The position numbers and the translations under genes are program-made. Of a DNA stretch of 64,000 bases, positions 44,606 to 54,258 are shown piece by piece. The notes under the pieces were generated by a model, which worked only from the letters and a program-made list of their open reading frames with translations, did not search any database and had not been told where the DNA came from. The stretch's first letter is position 1. Each line of letters opens with the position of its first letter. The stretch is taken from assembly GCA_020627925.1 (NCBI GenBank), contig JAHDFY010000001.1:127297-191296 (forward strand), written 5' to 3'. Source of the DNA: a bacterium. GTDB taxonomy: Bacteria > Patescibacteriota > Gracilibacteria > Absconditabacterales > Absconditicoccaceae.

Positions 44606-44866
44606 ATGCCAATGCAAGGAACTGTTAAATTCTACAACTTTTCAAAAGGTTACGGATTCATCACACAAGATGGTGGAGATGATATCTTCTTCCACGTAAG
44701 TGGAATTACAAGAGTTGACCTAGAAGACGGTACATCTAGACACAGCTTTATGCCTGAAGAAGGTGATGTAGTAGAATTTGAACTTGAGGACACAGACAAA
44801 GGTCCAAAAGCAGTTAACATCCAAAAAATGGACGTTGATATGGCTTCAGAAGAAGCTGCTGAATAA
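44606..44866 (+). CDS. Cold-shock domain protein
   Basis: 86 aa RNA/ssDNA-binding protein. QGTVKFYNFSKGYGFITQ carries RNP1 and DDIFFHVSGI carries RNP2. An acidic tail (MDVDMASEEAAE) extends beyond the usual 67-70 residues. I choose ATG 44606 (MPMQGTVKF) over the in-frame ATG at 44540, because the extra 22 residues are hydrophobic, lie in the leader, and are not part of the family. It has no TGA codon, matching the S-layer gene and high expression. Confidence 0.92.
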   Translation: MPMQGTVKFYNFSKGYGFITQDGGDDIFFHVSGITRVDLEDGTSRHSFMPEEGDVVEFELEDTDKGPKAVNIQKMDVDMASEEAAE

Positions 44867-44885
44867 TCAACTACGCAGAAAAGAA

Positions 44886-44926
44886 AAAGTTGTAGAGAGC
44901 ATTTGCTCTCTACAACTTTTTTTTGT
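44886..44926 (+). terminator. Terminator after the cold-shock gene
   Basis: Stem GTTGTAGAGAGC / GCTCTCTACAAC with ATTT loop, then TTTTTTTT. Confidence 0.92.
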
Positions 44927-44960
44927 AGAAGAAAAAATAACGATGATCCAAAAAATCATC

Positions 44961-44988
44961 AACAAAAAAAATCATCAAAATGATGATT
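44961..44988 (-). terminator. Terminator for tRNA-Lys
   Basis: AATCATCA / TGATGATT stem. On the minus strand it is followed by seven T, and it lies just after the tRNA 3' end. Confidence 0.65.
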
Positions 44989-44997
44989 GATACAATT

Positions 44998-45070
44998 TGG
45001 GTCCGGAGGGGGTCGAACCCTCGACCTTCAGATTAAGAGTCTGCTGCTCTACCAACTGAGCTACGAACCC
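44998..45070 (-). tRNA. tRNA-Lys (anticodon CUU)
   Basis: Minus-strand cloverleaf: acceptor GGGTTCG pairs with CGGACCC (one T-G pair), D-arm GCTCAGTTGGTAGAGC, anticodon loop CTCTTAA giving CTT, and T-arm with GGTTCGACC. The CCA end is not encoded, unlike tRNA-Ser in this window. Confidence 0.95.
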
Positions 45071-45186
45071 ATCATGTATTATTGTGCATTCTTACACAAG
45101 GACACTTTTATAGTTATTATGCTCATTTGCAAGACAAACTTGACGTATTTGTCTTTTACATAAAAGAATGCCTTGGTTCGAAGGTG

Positions 45187-45528
45187 TTATGAAACATAAA
45201 AATTGAGCTCAAGTTTTTCTATCTTACCTTCAACAAGTGAGTGTAGTTGTTTGAGAAGGTCTTCGGGGATCGTGACATCATGAATTTCTCCATGTGCATT
45301 GATAATGTGAGCGTGATCCTCACACGCAACTTCATAGCGGTCTCAAGAATTTCATACTGGAACCTTTATTAGTTTTCATTGTTCTGTGAGCGTTTTTATG
45401 TTTCTGTATACGGTGGCAATACCGATTTGGGGGTGTTCTTTCTTTAATGAAAAAAATATTTCATCAACACTAAGGTGTTTATGTTGGCACGTAGCTAGAA
45501 TGGCATCATGATAGAAAGGTTTTTTCAT
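45187..45528 (-). CDS. Fur-family metalloregulator
   Basis: 113 aa repressor. The winged helix runs over KPFYHDAILATCQHKHLSVD and IGIATVYRNIKTLTEQG (recognition helix TVYRN). The dimer and metal part has DRYEVACEDHAHIINAHGEIHDV. The HHHxxCxxCG motif of Fur is reduced to HAHIINAHG without the Cys pair, so the structural zinc site is missing; this is a short Fur or PerR relative. I choose ATG 45528 because further upstream the frame runs through the promoter region. It diverges from the dps-like gene, with two Fur-box-like palindromes between them. Confidence 0.88.
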
Positions 45529-45554
45529 AAATTTTCTGGCAATATAAATATAAC

Positions 45555-45567
45555 GATAATTATTATC
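45555..45567. promoter_or_regulatory. Fur-box-like palindrome 1
   Basis: GATAATTATTATC, close to the GATAATGATAATCATTATC Fur-box repeat unit. It overlaps the likely -35 area of the dps promoter (TATAAT at 45579-45584). Confidence 0.6.
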
Positions 45568-45608
45568 TTTTTTGCTTGTATAATCAATATGGTTCTTTAT
45601 ATCAGTAA

Positions 45609-45623
45609 TGATAATTGTTATCA
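45609..45623. promoter_or_regulatory. Fur-box-like palindrome 2
   Basis: TGATAATTGTTATCA, a near-perfect palindrome with Fur-box hexamers, 26 bases before the dps ATG and downstream of its -10. Confidence 0.6.
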
Positions 45624-45649
45624 ATATTTACTCATTACTACATACAAAG

Positions 45650-46108
45650 ATGAACGCCACTCTCAAAAAAGACACCTATCTTGTTTCAAAAAAAGAATTG
45701 AGGAAGACATTAGCAAATTTGACTATTCTCTATTTGACGGCAAGAAATATTCACCGAAATATGCAAGGACCATGATTTATTGCGCTTCATAAGTTGTTTG
45801 AAGAGTTTTATGGAGAACTGAGCGAAAAAATTGATGAAACAGCGGAACACATAAGAGCTATTGGTTTTGCGGCTCCTGCAGATTTTTCCTCTTATCAAAA
45901 AGATGCAACCATTCAGGATGTACAAGAACCGCTACATCAGAGAGAACAAGGAATTGTTGCAGTCGTTGAGCAGCTACAATCTGTGTTATCTTGATTGCAC
46001 GAAGCGATTCTTATGACGGAAGAAGATCCTATTAGACAAGATTTTATGATTTGATTGAGCGCATGGCTAGAAAAATATACGCGATTGATACAAAGTAACC
46101 TCGCATAA
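45650..46108 (+). CDS. dps: Dps/ferritin-like DNA-protection protein
   Basis: 152 aa. It forms a cage that oxidises and stores iron with peroxide. The ferroxidase elements are IHRNMQGPGFIALHKLFEEFYGE (two His) and IDETAEHIRAIG (Asp and Glu), in the canonical spacing; the second Gly of QGPG is TGA. Start ATG 45650 removes a poor upstream extension. Divergent from the Fur-family gene with shared palindromes, so probably iron- or peroxide-controlled. Confidence 0.9.
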
Positions 46109-46126
46109 AAATAAAAAAATGTATAG

Positions 46127-46164
46127 TAAAAAGCTGCTTTGTTATACAGAGCAGCTTTTTATTA
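46127..46164. terminator. Bidirectional terminator between dps and a lipoprotein gene
   Basis: AAAAAGCTGCT / AGCAGCTTTTT arms around a short loop that contains a further TTGT/ACAG pairing; A and T runs on both sides. Confidence 0.8.
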
Positions 46165-46188
46165 ATAAGTATATGAAAATTCATCACA

Positions 46189-46863
46189 TTAATTATTATA
46201 GCAACCACATCCGCTGTAACTATAATAACTATTTTTTCTTTCATAGCCCTCTTCATACCAACCATTTAGGCGGCATGAGAAGCCTTCATTAGCTACTTCT
46301 TCAGAAAGCTCAGGAGTAACCAATGCTGCAGGGTAAGTATAATCATGAGTGTCAACTTTTTTTACCCATGCGCTTACGCATAGACAATTCTCACCCTTTG
46401 GAACTTTAATATAGATAACATCTATATTTTTTCCATTCCCGCAGCTTTTTGCTAGCGTGACCATTTGAGGTCTTGAGCTGCAAGGACCTTCTTTTGTTCC
46501 TAAAACTAGGTGTTCATTATCACTTATTTTTATACCTCTCACCTTCAAAGTACACTGCATTGGGTAAGTAGTGCCACTACAAGAAGGCGTTAAGTTTTTG
46601 GTAAATACATCATTAACTCCCCAAATAGAGTCAATGCCATTACAGCTTTTTACGTAGAGTTGATATTGAATAGCATCATCTGGGTTGCTATTTTCAATGA
46701 CAACTTCATATGTATTTGTGGTAGCATCGCTACTCACAATACCGTTGTTACTTAGAACAACATTTTCTGCAATTTTTTGAGCTGCAGCAAACTCATCTTT
46801 TTGACATCCTATAGAAATTACTATAACAGCAATAGGCAAAAAGAATAATAAGATATTTTTCAT
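46189..46863 (-). CDS. Cys-rich lipoprotein, unknown function
   Basis: 224 aa. The signal peptide ends in the lipobox ISIGC (cleavage before Cys20), so it is a lipid-anchored outer-face protein. About a dozen Cys (KSCNG, PSCSG, QCTL, CLCVS, FSCRLNGW, GCGCYNN) suggest several disulfides, which the thioredoxin-like lipoprotein at 13858 could help form. No recognised family. No in-frame TGA at all despite many glycines, which sets it apart from most neighbours and suggests strong expression or recent import. Confidence 0.78.
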   Translation of the reverse strand: MKNILLFFLPIAVIVISIGCQKDEFAAAQKIAENVVLSNNGIVSSDATTNTYEVVIENSNPDDAIQYQLYVKSCNGIDSIWGVNDVFTKNLTPSCSGTTYPMQCTLKVRGIKISDNEHLVLGTKEGPCSSRPQMVTLAKSCGNGKNIDVIYIKVPKGENCLCVSAWVKKVDTHDYTYPAALVTPELSEEVANEGFSCRLNGWYEEGYERKNSYYSYSGCGCYNN

Positions 46864-47010
46864 TTTTGTTAAGTTTTGTTAATTAATCCATAGAATACCT
46901 ATGGTTTACAGACTATTGTATAAAATATTTTTATTTGATGTCAATGAAAACGTGCTAAAAACATATGTTTCTGTGTGGTGTTATATAGAAAGATAGAACG
47001 TCGGGATTAC

Positions 47011-47043
47011 TAAAAAAAGAGTTTTTGAAAAAACTCTTTTTTT
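47011..47043. terminator. Terminator after the small membrane gene
   Basis: AAAAAAAGAGTTTTT / AAAAACTCTTTTTTT arms around GA; works on either strand. Confidence 0.75.
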
Positions 47044-47065
47044 GAAGCTGTGATAATATGTATTA

Positions 47066-47347
47066 TTATTGAGGGTTTTTTCCCCATCTCCATTGTAGTT
47101 TGCCATCGCTATATTTTTCCATAAATCGTGATGATGTGAAAATGAGCAAGAAGGTGTCGATAATGAATGCAATGATTTCTTTTGCGTTTGGTTGGTCGTT
47201 CATGATGATTTCGTTTGCATAAGCAGAAGCAAAGACCAATCCAAGCAGTATAAGTATACAGAGGACTCCTTGCCATGATACGGGTTTGAATCACCATCCA
47301 TAGCACTTGGGCGTAAATCGAATCGCTTTCTTTGGAGATGTTTGCAT
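47066..47347 (-). CDS. Small two-helix membrane protein
   Basis: 93 aa, ATG 47347 to TAA 47066-47068, visible only when the TGA in GWGFKP is Gly. Two hydrophobic helices (about 25-42 and 54-72) are flanked by a basic N-terminus and a C-terminus RFMEKYSDGKLQWRWGKNP. Unknown family. Confidence 0.68.
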
Positions 47348-47411
47348 GAAATAATGGTAATAGTATAAATAATTGTTCTAAGTATACACAAATACGGTAA
47401 AAAAAATACTT

Positions 47412-48188
47412 TTATGATGGTTTTTGTTGTTGACTGTTTTTTTTATTGTTAGAGTTTGCTGTTAATCACCATATAATGGTAAACAAACTCATTTGAGAAT
47501 TGAAAAAGTGTTTGCTTTCGATAATTACCCCCATCATTTCATGTTGTCCAAACATACCGATAGCGACTTTATCCTCTCCAAAAAGTAATATTTCACCTGC
47601 CAAATCAAAAATTTTTTCGTCAATAACTCTCACTTCTCTGAGGGATTCTTTTTCTGTTTTTTTGTAATAGATATCTGCTTCAGAGTTTGATGAAATAACT
47701 TTGATGGGAATGCCTTTTGCTATTCTTTGCGGTATGAATTCATTGTCCATATATGCTTTGAATCAAGGAGACATAGCGCTTGCTCCCAAAAATCCTTCAA
47801 TCGTGTCAGTGTTATGCAGAATAATATCAAACATTCTTTTGAGCCCAGAAAGTCATTCAAAATAACGAACTCTGGGCTTATTGATGTTTTTGCTTGCAAG
47901 TAAATCCAACTCAGGAATTATTGCCATAAAATCTGCGACTTTTGATTCAATGTTTTTGAGAAAGTGCTGTGGAGAGATCATAGAAAAATGCGTCACATTA
48001 TTTTTTTTCATCATGTGAGCAACATTTTTTCTTACCAGATTTTGACAAATTGCATAAGAATTGACCCTGCTTTCACCTATGTTTCTAGCAATCTTGCTGG
48101 CAGGGCTGGGTCATAGCTCGAGTCAAGCAGTATATGCCTTTGCCTCTTTGGTAGAAAGACCATGCCTATGGAGAATATCGTGCAGCAT
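47412..48188 (-). CDS. TrmB-family transcription regulator
   Basis: 258 aa. The N-terminal winged helix is MLHDILHRHGLSTKEAKAY, continuing TALLELGPSPASKIARNIG (turn and recognition helix). A coiled dimer helix follows, and then the sugar-binding-like effector domain with RVRYFEGLSGLKRMFD, EGFLGASAMSPGF and HEMMGVIIESKHFF. The protein runs past a TGA at 47466-47468 to TAA 47412-47414, giving a Lys/Gln-rich tail. It sits 66 bases after the SulP transporter stop on the same strand and may control it. Confidence 0.84.
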
Positions 48189-48253
48189 CAAGAATACACA
48201 AAGCTATAAATACCCCTATTATAGCAAAAACATTCTCTATTGTAAAAAGTTTT

Positions 48254-49804
48254 TTACTCGACAAAGTTTATTGTTGCAATGCCTTGTGCGCTTTCTAAGA
48301 GGAGACGGCAGTGGTAACCAGGATTACGTAATGACAAATGTTTTCCATTATCTGCATATTTTTTTGCTAATGAGTTGAGTGCTTCAATGGCAGATAGGTC
48401 CATGACTTTGGCATGAGATAAGTCGACAATAACGTGATTGGGATCTTTGTGAACGTCGAATAGTTCTTTCATACTTGCTATCGATCAGAAAAAAATAATT
48501 CCATTGATACTATATACCTTAGTTTTTCCTTCCAATGATGTATGAGCAGCGAGAGATTTTCATTTTTCTCGAGCAAAGATGAGAGCAGAGAGCACAATTC
48601 CCAGAATTACTGCAGTCGCCAAATCAACAAAAATAGTTACGACACTTACAACGATGATGACAAAGAGGTCTTTGTGAGGAATTTTTCCTTTGTATTTGAG
48701 GGTTTCCCATTCAAATGTAGAGATAACTACCATAAACATGAGTCATACAAGACTAGCAAGAGGAATGCTGTTGACGATTGGTCATGCAAAGAGGATGAAA
48801 AAAAGCAGTCACAGTGAGGCGACGATTCACGATAATTTTGTCCTTCCTCATGACTTAATATTGATGATTGATTGTCCTATCATTGCATCACCTCCCATTC
48901 ATCCCAAAAACCCATTGATGATGTTGGCTATACCTTGTGCGCGATATTCTTTGTTCATATGTCCTTTGGTATCAGTCATGTCATCAATAACTTTGAGCGT
49001 TAATGTTGCTTCGGTTAGACCAACCAATGCAGCAACAAAAGCGTACGGAAAAATAATGCGAAGTGTTTCTAATGTCCATGGTACTTGTGGTAGATGAAAT
49101 CCAGGAAGTGCTCCCATCAATGGCATTCCTGCAAAATCTTGTACGGTTTGGAGATGATAGATATCGAAATATGCCAAAAGGAATGATACAATAGTGATAG
49201 ATCCAATTCCAACCAGACTAGAAGGAACTGCTTTGGTGAACTTGGGAAATCGATAAATAATGGCCATAGTCAGTAGCACGAATCCTCCCATAATAAATAG
49301 ATCAGCAAAAGGAAGCCATACTTTGACTATGCTTTCGACTCCATCAATCATAACAGTACTTGCTACTTTGAATTGTTCAAACTGTGCCAAGAAAATAACA
49401 ATTGCCAAACCGTTGAGAAACCCGAGTACAACAGAGTGAGGAATGATACTCGTGTACTTTCCTGTCTTACATACTCCCAAAAGCAATTGAAAAAGACCAA
49501 TAAGTAACACTGCTGCAAAAAGATACTCTACACCATGACTTGCAACAAGTGGTGCTATAACAATTGCAATGGCTGCTGTTGATGAGCTAATCATTCCTGG
49601 CCTTCCTGTCAAAATGGCTGCAACTAGACCAATGACTACCGCTGTTTGCAAACTAATAAGAGGGCTTACTCACGCAACAAAAGCAAAAGCAACTGCCTCA
49701 GGAATTAAGGCAAGTGCTACGGTTATTCCCGAAAGTATATCATCCTTGATTTGGGTTTTTTCGCGAGGAAATCATGAAAAGAGAAAAGAAAAAAAGTTAT
49801 TCAT
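48254..49804 (-). CDS. SulP-family anion transporter with STAS domain
   Basis: 516 aa. Ten or more membrane helices, including [20 protein letters not shown] and the [20 protein letters not shown] region, and a cytosolic C-terminal STAS domain with [20 protein letters not shown]. Transports sulfate, bicarbonate or another anion; substrate unclear. TGA glycines occur, for example FSGFPRE and VAGVSPL. It is followed by the TrmB-type regulator. Confidence 0.92.
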
Positions 49805-49883
49805 CCTTTTTGCAAGCAATAAAAAAAGAGAGCGCAATGCCCTGTAGTGATTTTGAGTATAGGGAATAGTTTTTGATAAGCAA

Positions 49884-49973
49884 ATGATTTGTAAGCATGT
49901 TAATTATTTTGCTTCAAGTGATAATAGAACAATCCCAAGTGCAGTTATTGTTGAAAGAGGAATATCGTGGTAA
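49884..49973 (+). CDS. Possible 29-aa peptide in the gap upstream of sulP
   Basis: Short frame ATG to TAA without TGA, followed 18 bases later by a strong hairpin at 49992-50030. Size makes it weak; it may be only leader sequence. Confidence 0.2.
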   Translation: MICKHVNYFASSDNRTIPSAVIVERGISW

Positions 49974-49991
49974 GTCACAACTTATGTATGT

Positions 49992-50030
49992 AAAAAAGAA
50001 TGGTGTATTATTATGTACCATTCTTTTTTT
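49992..50030. terminator. Terminator overlapping the end of a minus-strand gene
   Basis: AAAAAAGAATGGTGTA / TACCATTCTTTTTT arms; A and T runs on both sides let it act on either strand. Confidence 0.8.
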
Positions 50031-50313
50031 TATATTTTTTTGTGAAAGCAGCTAATAGTAAAAATAAACCAATAAATGATCACACATAGAATAGAGAAGA
50101 AAATTTATTATTCTGCAATAAATCTGTTAACAAAAATAGTGACCAAAGAGCATAAACTCAAAGAAACTTATTTTTTTGCTTTTTAATAATAGAGATATAT
50201 ATAAATGGGAAAAATCCTACATAGGAAGCAAAAATAGAAATCATAATGATGGTGTCTATTAATTGCATAGTAAATGTTCCTGATTCAAAGCTAGGAACGG
50301 CCAAAATCAACAT
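50011..50313 (-). CDS. Small membrane protein A
   Basis: 100 aa from ATG 50313 to TAA 50011-50013, open only with TGA as Gly (two of them). Three hydrophobic helices and a Lys-rich C-terminal tail (KKYKKKNG). It lies 24 bases downstream of another small membrane gene of similar size and helix layout, so the two may be a tandem pair. Unknown function. Confidence 0.65.
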
Positions 50314-50337
50314 AAGTGATGGGGAACAATTAAAAAG

Positions 50338-50682
50338 TTATTTTTTTAGTGTTTTCAAAATTAAAAATATCAACACATAAGTACACATAACTAATTGAAG
50401 AAATGTGGGGAGAATTAGGTAATGAGAACTATCGTTAGCTAAAGCCGATAATAGCATAAAAAAAGCTACAGGACTCCAAATAATGAAGCTTATAAGTAGT
50501 GGTTTACGAATATCTGGGCTGTAATCCTTAATAATCAAAATAAAAGGCATAATAGAGAGTAATAGGTAAAGCAATCAAGCAAAAAAAGATCTTACATCAG
50601 TAGTAATAAATTCACAAAAAAATAAGATTGCCTTTGAAAGAGAGAAAGACATTATGATATCGTAGAGATAAGTTACTAGCAT
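50338..50682 (-). CDS. Small membrane protein B
   Basis: 114 aa from ATG 50682 to TAA 50338-50340. Four hydrophobic stretches, including LLYLLLSIMPFILII and LQLVMCTYVLIFLIL, with one TGA Gly before them. Probably cotranscribed with the membrane protein gene at 50011-50313. No family recognised. Confidence 0.7.
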
Positions 50683-50820
50683 GTCTGTATATTTATATAA
50701 ACAAACACGCTATATATAATAGCAGAGACAATTCAACTAAAATAAAACATTTATCGCAGAGTATTTTAGTGTTAAAACACTAATTTGAACTTCACTTTAC
50801 TAGGAAAGAAATAATTTATC

Positions 50821-50843
50821 TTGGAGAGCAAAAAGCTCTCCAA
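50821..50843 (+). promoter_or_regulatory. Perfect hairpin in the 5' region of the next gene
   Basis: TTGGAGAGC / GCTCTCCAA with an A-only loop, 26 bases upstream of the ATG at 50869. The right arm is followed by ACTTTTAC, so it may be a weak terminator or a leader hairpin that affects translation. Confidence 0.45.
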
Positions 50844-50868
50844 ACTTTTACAAAATAACATCAAAATT

Positions 50869-51552
50869 ATGAAAAATAAAATAACTTCCCTCATCCCAAT
50901 AATAACATCTTTTTGTGCTTGAATAGCTTTAGGAACATGAATTATAGTATTCATTATATCAACTCCCATAAATAATAATCAAGAGGATGATTCTCCTTGG
51001 TCTATTTCATGAGGTGTAGTGTTTTATTATAATTTTCCGACTACAGCAGATCCTCTTACTCGAAAAAATCTAGAGACACACGACGAAAAAATGTATCAAA
51101 ATGTTTCTAATGTATACAATAATACTTGTAGTCGTAGCCTTATCGACACACTACTAAGGCGCTGCTTTAGTATAACCAAAGAAGTGGAAAATTTTTCTTA
51201 TGATTCTCACTATGTCTACTGATTTGGGAGGCAATTGACATGAACATCAATTGAAAACCATATTCCACTATGAGGAATAGTTTCTTGGGATAGTGTTACT
51301 AAAACAATATTTTTATGACATATTGGCATCAAAGATCATCCCTTTGGGAATTGACAGGTTAATTTTTTCAAATCATATGGTAACACATTTTTCTTAAGTG
51401 ATGGCGATAATATTTTTGTAGGGCACCGAGAGAAAAAATCATCTACAACAAAAAATAGCTGAAAAAAACATGTTGAAATACCTATGATTATGGAAAATAA
51501 GGAAGAGGTAATTGTCGTTACATATTGGTCTTCTGCTTCATCGAAGCATTAA
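50869..51552 (+). CDS. Membrane-anchored extracellular protein, unknown function (sortase-like size)
   Basis: 227 aa. The N-terminal helix (about 5-32) is followed by an extracytosolic domain with beta-like segments and a Cys pair (CSRSL and RRCFS). Residues around IENHIPLGGIVSWDSVTKTIFLGHIG and YGNTFFLSDGDNIFVGH recall the beta-barrel layout of sortase-like proteins. However, the catalytic TLxTC and Arg are not evident, so I do not call it a sortase. Many TGA glycines. No assigned role. Confidence 0.65.
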
Positions 51553-51592
51553 ATTTTATAATAAAAATTGTTGAGTTTGTAGAGTAAAAAGA

Positions 51593-52216
51593 CTAATAGT
51601 TGAATCGAAAAATACCAATTTTTTGTGCATTGATCGCGATGACTGCTGGAGGAATTTTTTTGTCAGCAATCATTTGTTCTACACAGTCAGCAGAGGTATT
51701 AACAAAAAATTGTGTTGTAGGAGATGCAAAGCTTTGAAGAAATCGTATTTTTAACTGTTGATAATCAACAAAATCATGTTGATATGCTCCTTTTTCTGTT
51801 AAGCCGTGGTCGTGATATAATTTTTTTAATGTCATGCCTTGTTTGTCGGGCTGAGCAATGAAATCATCAATGTTTTTGAAACCAAATCGAGAGAGATTTT
51901 CATTGATATTGTCTATGATGTGTTGTTCTTTTTTTGTCAGATGAACAGCAGAAAACGTGATAATAGAATCTAAAACGCGCTGGTGCTCATTATTTTGTGA
52001 AAGCGTCCAGTCAGAATTTTTGAGTGCATGTCTATACAAAAAAGATTCAGGAGTAAACGAACACATTGAATCCTCTGTATATGCAGCAATAAGCTGGTGT
52101 GGATTCGCGTTAGCAATGAATGGCGAATCAAAAATGTCAGCTTTGTTGTGAATTTTGCACCAAGCACTGTTGTATTGTTCGTAAATCAGGCTATTGATAG
52201 GTTCGTTGTGACTCAT
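51593..52216 (-). CDS. Soluble protein of unknown function (207 aa)
   Basis: ATG 52216 to TAG 51593-51595, no TGA in the frame. Hydrophilic, mixed helix, with no signal peptide. Features: MSHNEPINSLIYEQY start, HLTKKEQHIIDNINENL helix, HDHGLTEKGAYQHDFVDY. No family recognised. The absence of TGA glycine sets it apart from its neighbours. Confidence 0.65.
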   Translation of the reverse strand: MSHNEPINSLIYEQYNSAWCKIHNKADIFDSPFIANANPHQLIAAYTEDSMCSFTPESFLYRHALKNSDWTLSQNNEHQRVLDSIITFSAVHLTKKEQHIIDNINENLSRFGFKNIDDFIAQPDKQGMTLKKLYHDHGLTEKGAYQHDFVDYQQLKIRFLQSFASPTTQFFVNTSADCVEQMIADKKIPPAVIAINAQKIGIFRFNY

Positions 52217-52534
52217 GATGTGATGTATGTGGTGAACATTCTTAAAGAATTTTTTCTGTCAGCTTTTTTCTCGTAATTCACAAAAAAATAAATATCTGCT
52301 TGTTTATCGCAAGTTTTTAATTGCAATTGATAAAGTAATTATGTTTGATTATGGTAAGTAATAGGTTCATAAATTATACCTTTTGATTTTTGATGAGCGA
52401 AAGAGAAGCAATGAAAAACTTTTTGTTGCCATAACTTCAACGTTTTTGCCCAGAACAAAAGATAGAATATTTTTTATAAAGAATTGTTTATTGGAAAGTG
52501 TCTAAATTGTTTTTGTTCTTTCGTTATAAATCTT

Positions 52535-53266
52535 ATGAATAAGAATCCATATGTTGTTGCTGTAGAGTTAATTAAAGAAACAGTTCCTCATAACAGATAC
52601 CCATATAATCTTTCTGTAGTTCGCCATTTAAAAAAAATAGAATTGCACCCTCAAGTTACTTTTTTGATTGGAGAAAATGGTACGGGTAAATCAACATTGT
52701 TGGAAGCTATTGCGTGTTGTTTTTGATTAAATCCAGAATGATGATCCAAGAATTTTAATTTCTCTACAGAGAAAACTCATTCGTCTTTGCAGGATCATAT
52801 TCGCTTGTCATGTGGCACAAAAAAGCCCCGTGATGCATTCTTTTTCAGAGCAGAAAGTTTTTATAACTTGGCAACAAATATAGACAAGTTGGGTGGTTCG
52901 CTTTTATGATCTTATGGAGGAGTTTCTTTGCATGAACAATCCCATGGAGAATCATTCTTTTCGTTATGTAATAATAGGTTTTTTGGTCATGGTTTTTATT
53001 ATATGGATGAGCCAGAATCAGCTCTTTCTCCACAAGGAGAATTGTCTTTTTTGCTTAGATTGAACCAACTTGTAACCCAACAAAATAGTCAGTTTGTTAT
53101 TATAACTCATTCTCCCTTGCTTCTTTCCTATCCACATGCCAAAATTATTGAGATATCTGAACATTGATTTGAAGAAGTTGCTTATGAGGAGACAGAACAT
53201 TATAAATTATATCATTCTTTTTTGTCAAATCCTTCCTATATGCTCGATAAACTTGGAATAAAATAA
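52535..53266 (+). CDS. Small ABC-type ATPase (predicted ATPase of the COG3910 kind)
   Basis: 243 aa stand-alone nucleotide-binding domain. FLIGENGTGKSTLLEAI is Walker A, QSHGESF the signature region, FYYMDEPESALSPQG Walker B with D-loop, and IITHSPLL the switch His. No membrane partner lies nearby. Related small ATPases occur alone in many bacteria with unclear roles. ATG 52535 excludes a hydrophobic 17-residue extension that begins at 52484. Confidence 0.86.
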
Positions 53267-53379
53267 ATTTTTACTCTATACAGAAGTTCATAGAAATTTT
53301 CACTATTGCATGGCTTCTCTATTTTACTATTTATTTAGCATGTGCCAATGTTTTTTGTTGGAAAAAGAATTAAAAAGCA

Positions 53380-53865
53380 CTAACAATACTTGTCTATATG
53401 TTCTTGTAAAGATTGACGAAAACCAGGATGCCAAATAAGAAATCAGCACAAAAAAAGGAGCCCGCCCACTATAATTATAGCATAACTATCCGCTAATCTC
53501 ATTCATCCTTGAGAAGCGATGCTTTCTGGGATGTTGTTCCAAGGGTTGTTTATTTCATAACGAACATTGATGCCTCAGTCATCGCGTAGCGCATCAAAAT
53601 TTGCTTTTGTAATATTGATTCGTAAGTTTTTTCTTCCTGTTTGATCTGCTGCAGAGAATTTTTTTCCATCAACCCAAAATGAATATTGAATATAATATTC
53701 TGAATTTTTTTCACGTTTGGCTTGAGTTACGTTTCCGCTTGTTATTGTGTATAATTCTTGATTGAGTAATGTATATTCATCCTGTACGGTACGAACCCCC
53801 AATACTACAAAAAACACTCAAATAGCTCGTAATGCAATAGACGCTGCTAATATTTTATAATTCAT
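53380..53865 (-). CDS. Membrane protein, DUF3592-like
   Basis: 161 aa with a hydrophobic helix at each end (about 5-27 and 125-145) and a soluble beta-rich middle domain: TSGNVTQAKREK, YYIQYSFWVDGKKFSA, VRYEINNPWNNIPES. This layout matches DUF3592-type proteins. TGA glycines occur at two boundaries. Function unknown. Confidence 0.68.
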
Positions 53866-53976
53866 GATAAAAAAAATGCTAAATTGAAACTAGATTGTTT
53901 TTTATGGTGTTTCTTCTTTTTTACGAAAAATTACGTTGTAGCGCAAGCATTTTTGCAATGATTGCTACAATAAAAA

Positions 53977-54000
53977 TTGTCCCATGTATACATGAGACAA
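53977..54000 (-). terminator. Hairpin terminator on the minus strand
   Basis: TTGTCcCATG-TATA-CATGaGACAA, one mismatch; on the minus strand it is followed by TTTTTA. It lies after the gene ending at 54025. Confidence 0.65.
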
Positions 54001-54024
54001 AACTATCAAACAACTATTGTCTTT

Positions 54025-54258
54025 TTAAAGCGGAGAATAGTCCCCCATTAATAGCATAAAAAATGCAAGCACCATGAATAAAATATATGGCCAACCCATA
54101 AATGTGTAGACTAGCAAATTCAACATTTCAAAAGTTCTTTGAGGATCGGCAATGAATCCACAAGCAATGGAAGAAATTAATCCAAGAAGATAGGCAATAG
54201 CTCCCAAAAGAAACTCTTTTTCATCTAAGATTTTACTAAGCCAAAAAAATCAAGCCAT
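54025..54258 (-). CDS. Small membrane protein (77 aa)
   Basis: ATG 54258 (MAGFFWLSKIL, Gly by TGA) to TAA 54025-54027. Two or three hydrophobic helices, ending MLLMGDYSPL. Its start overlaps the end of a broken membrane-protein frame (54236-54370), which would have been its upstream partner. Unknown function. Confidence 0.65.

Noticed and set aside
50869-51552. Possible sortase call
   Set aside because: Size and beta layout fit, but the TLxTC catalytic Cys motif and the matching Arg are not seen.
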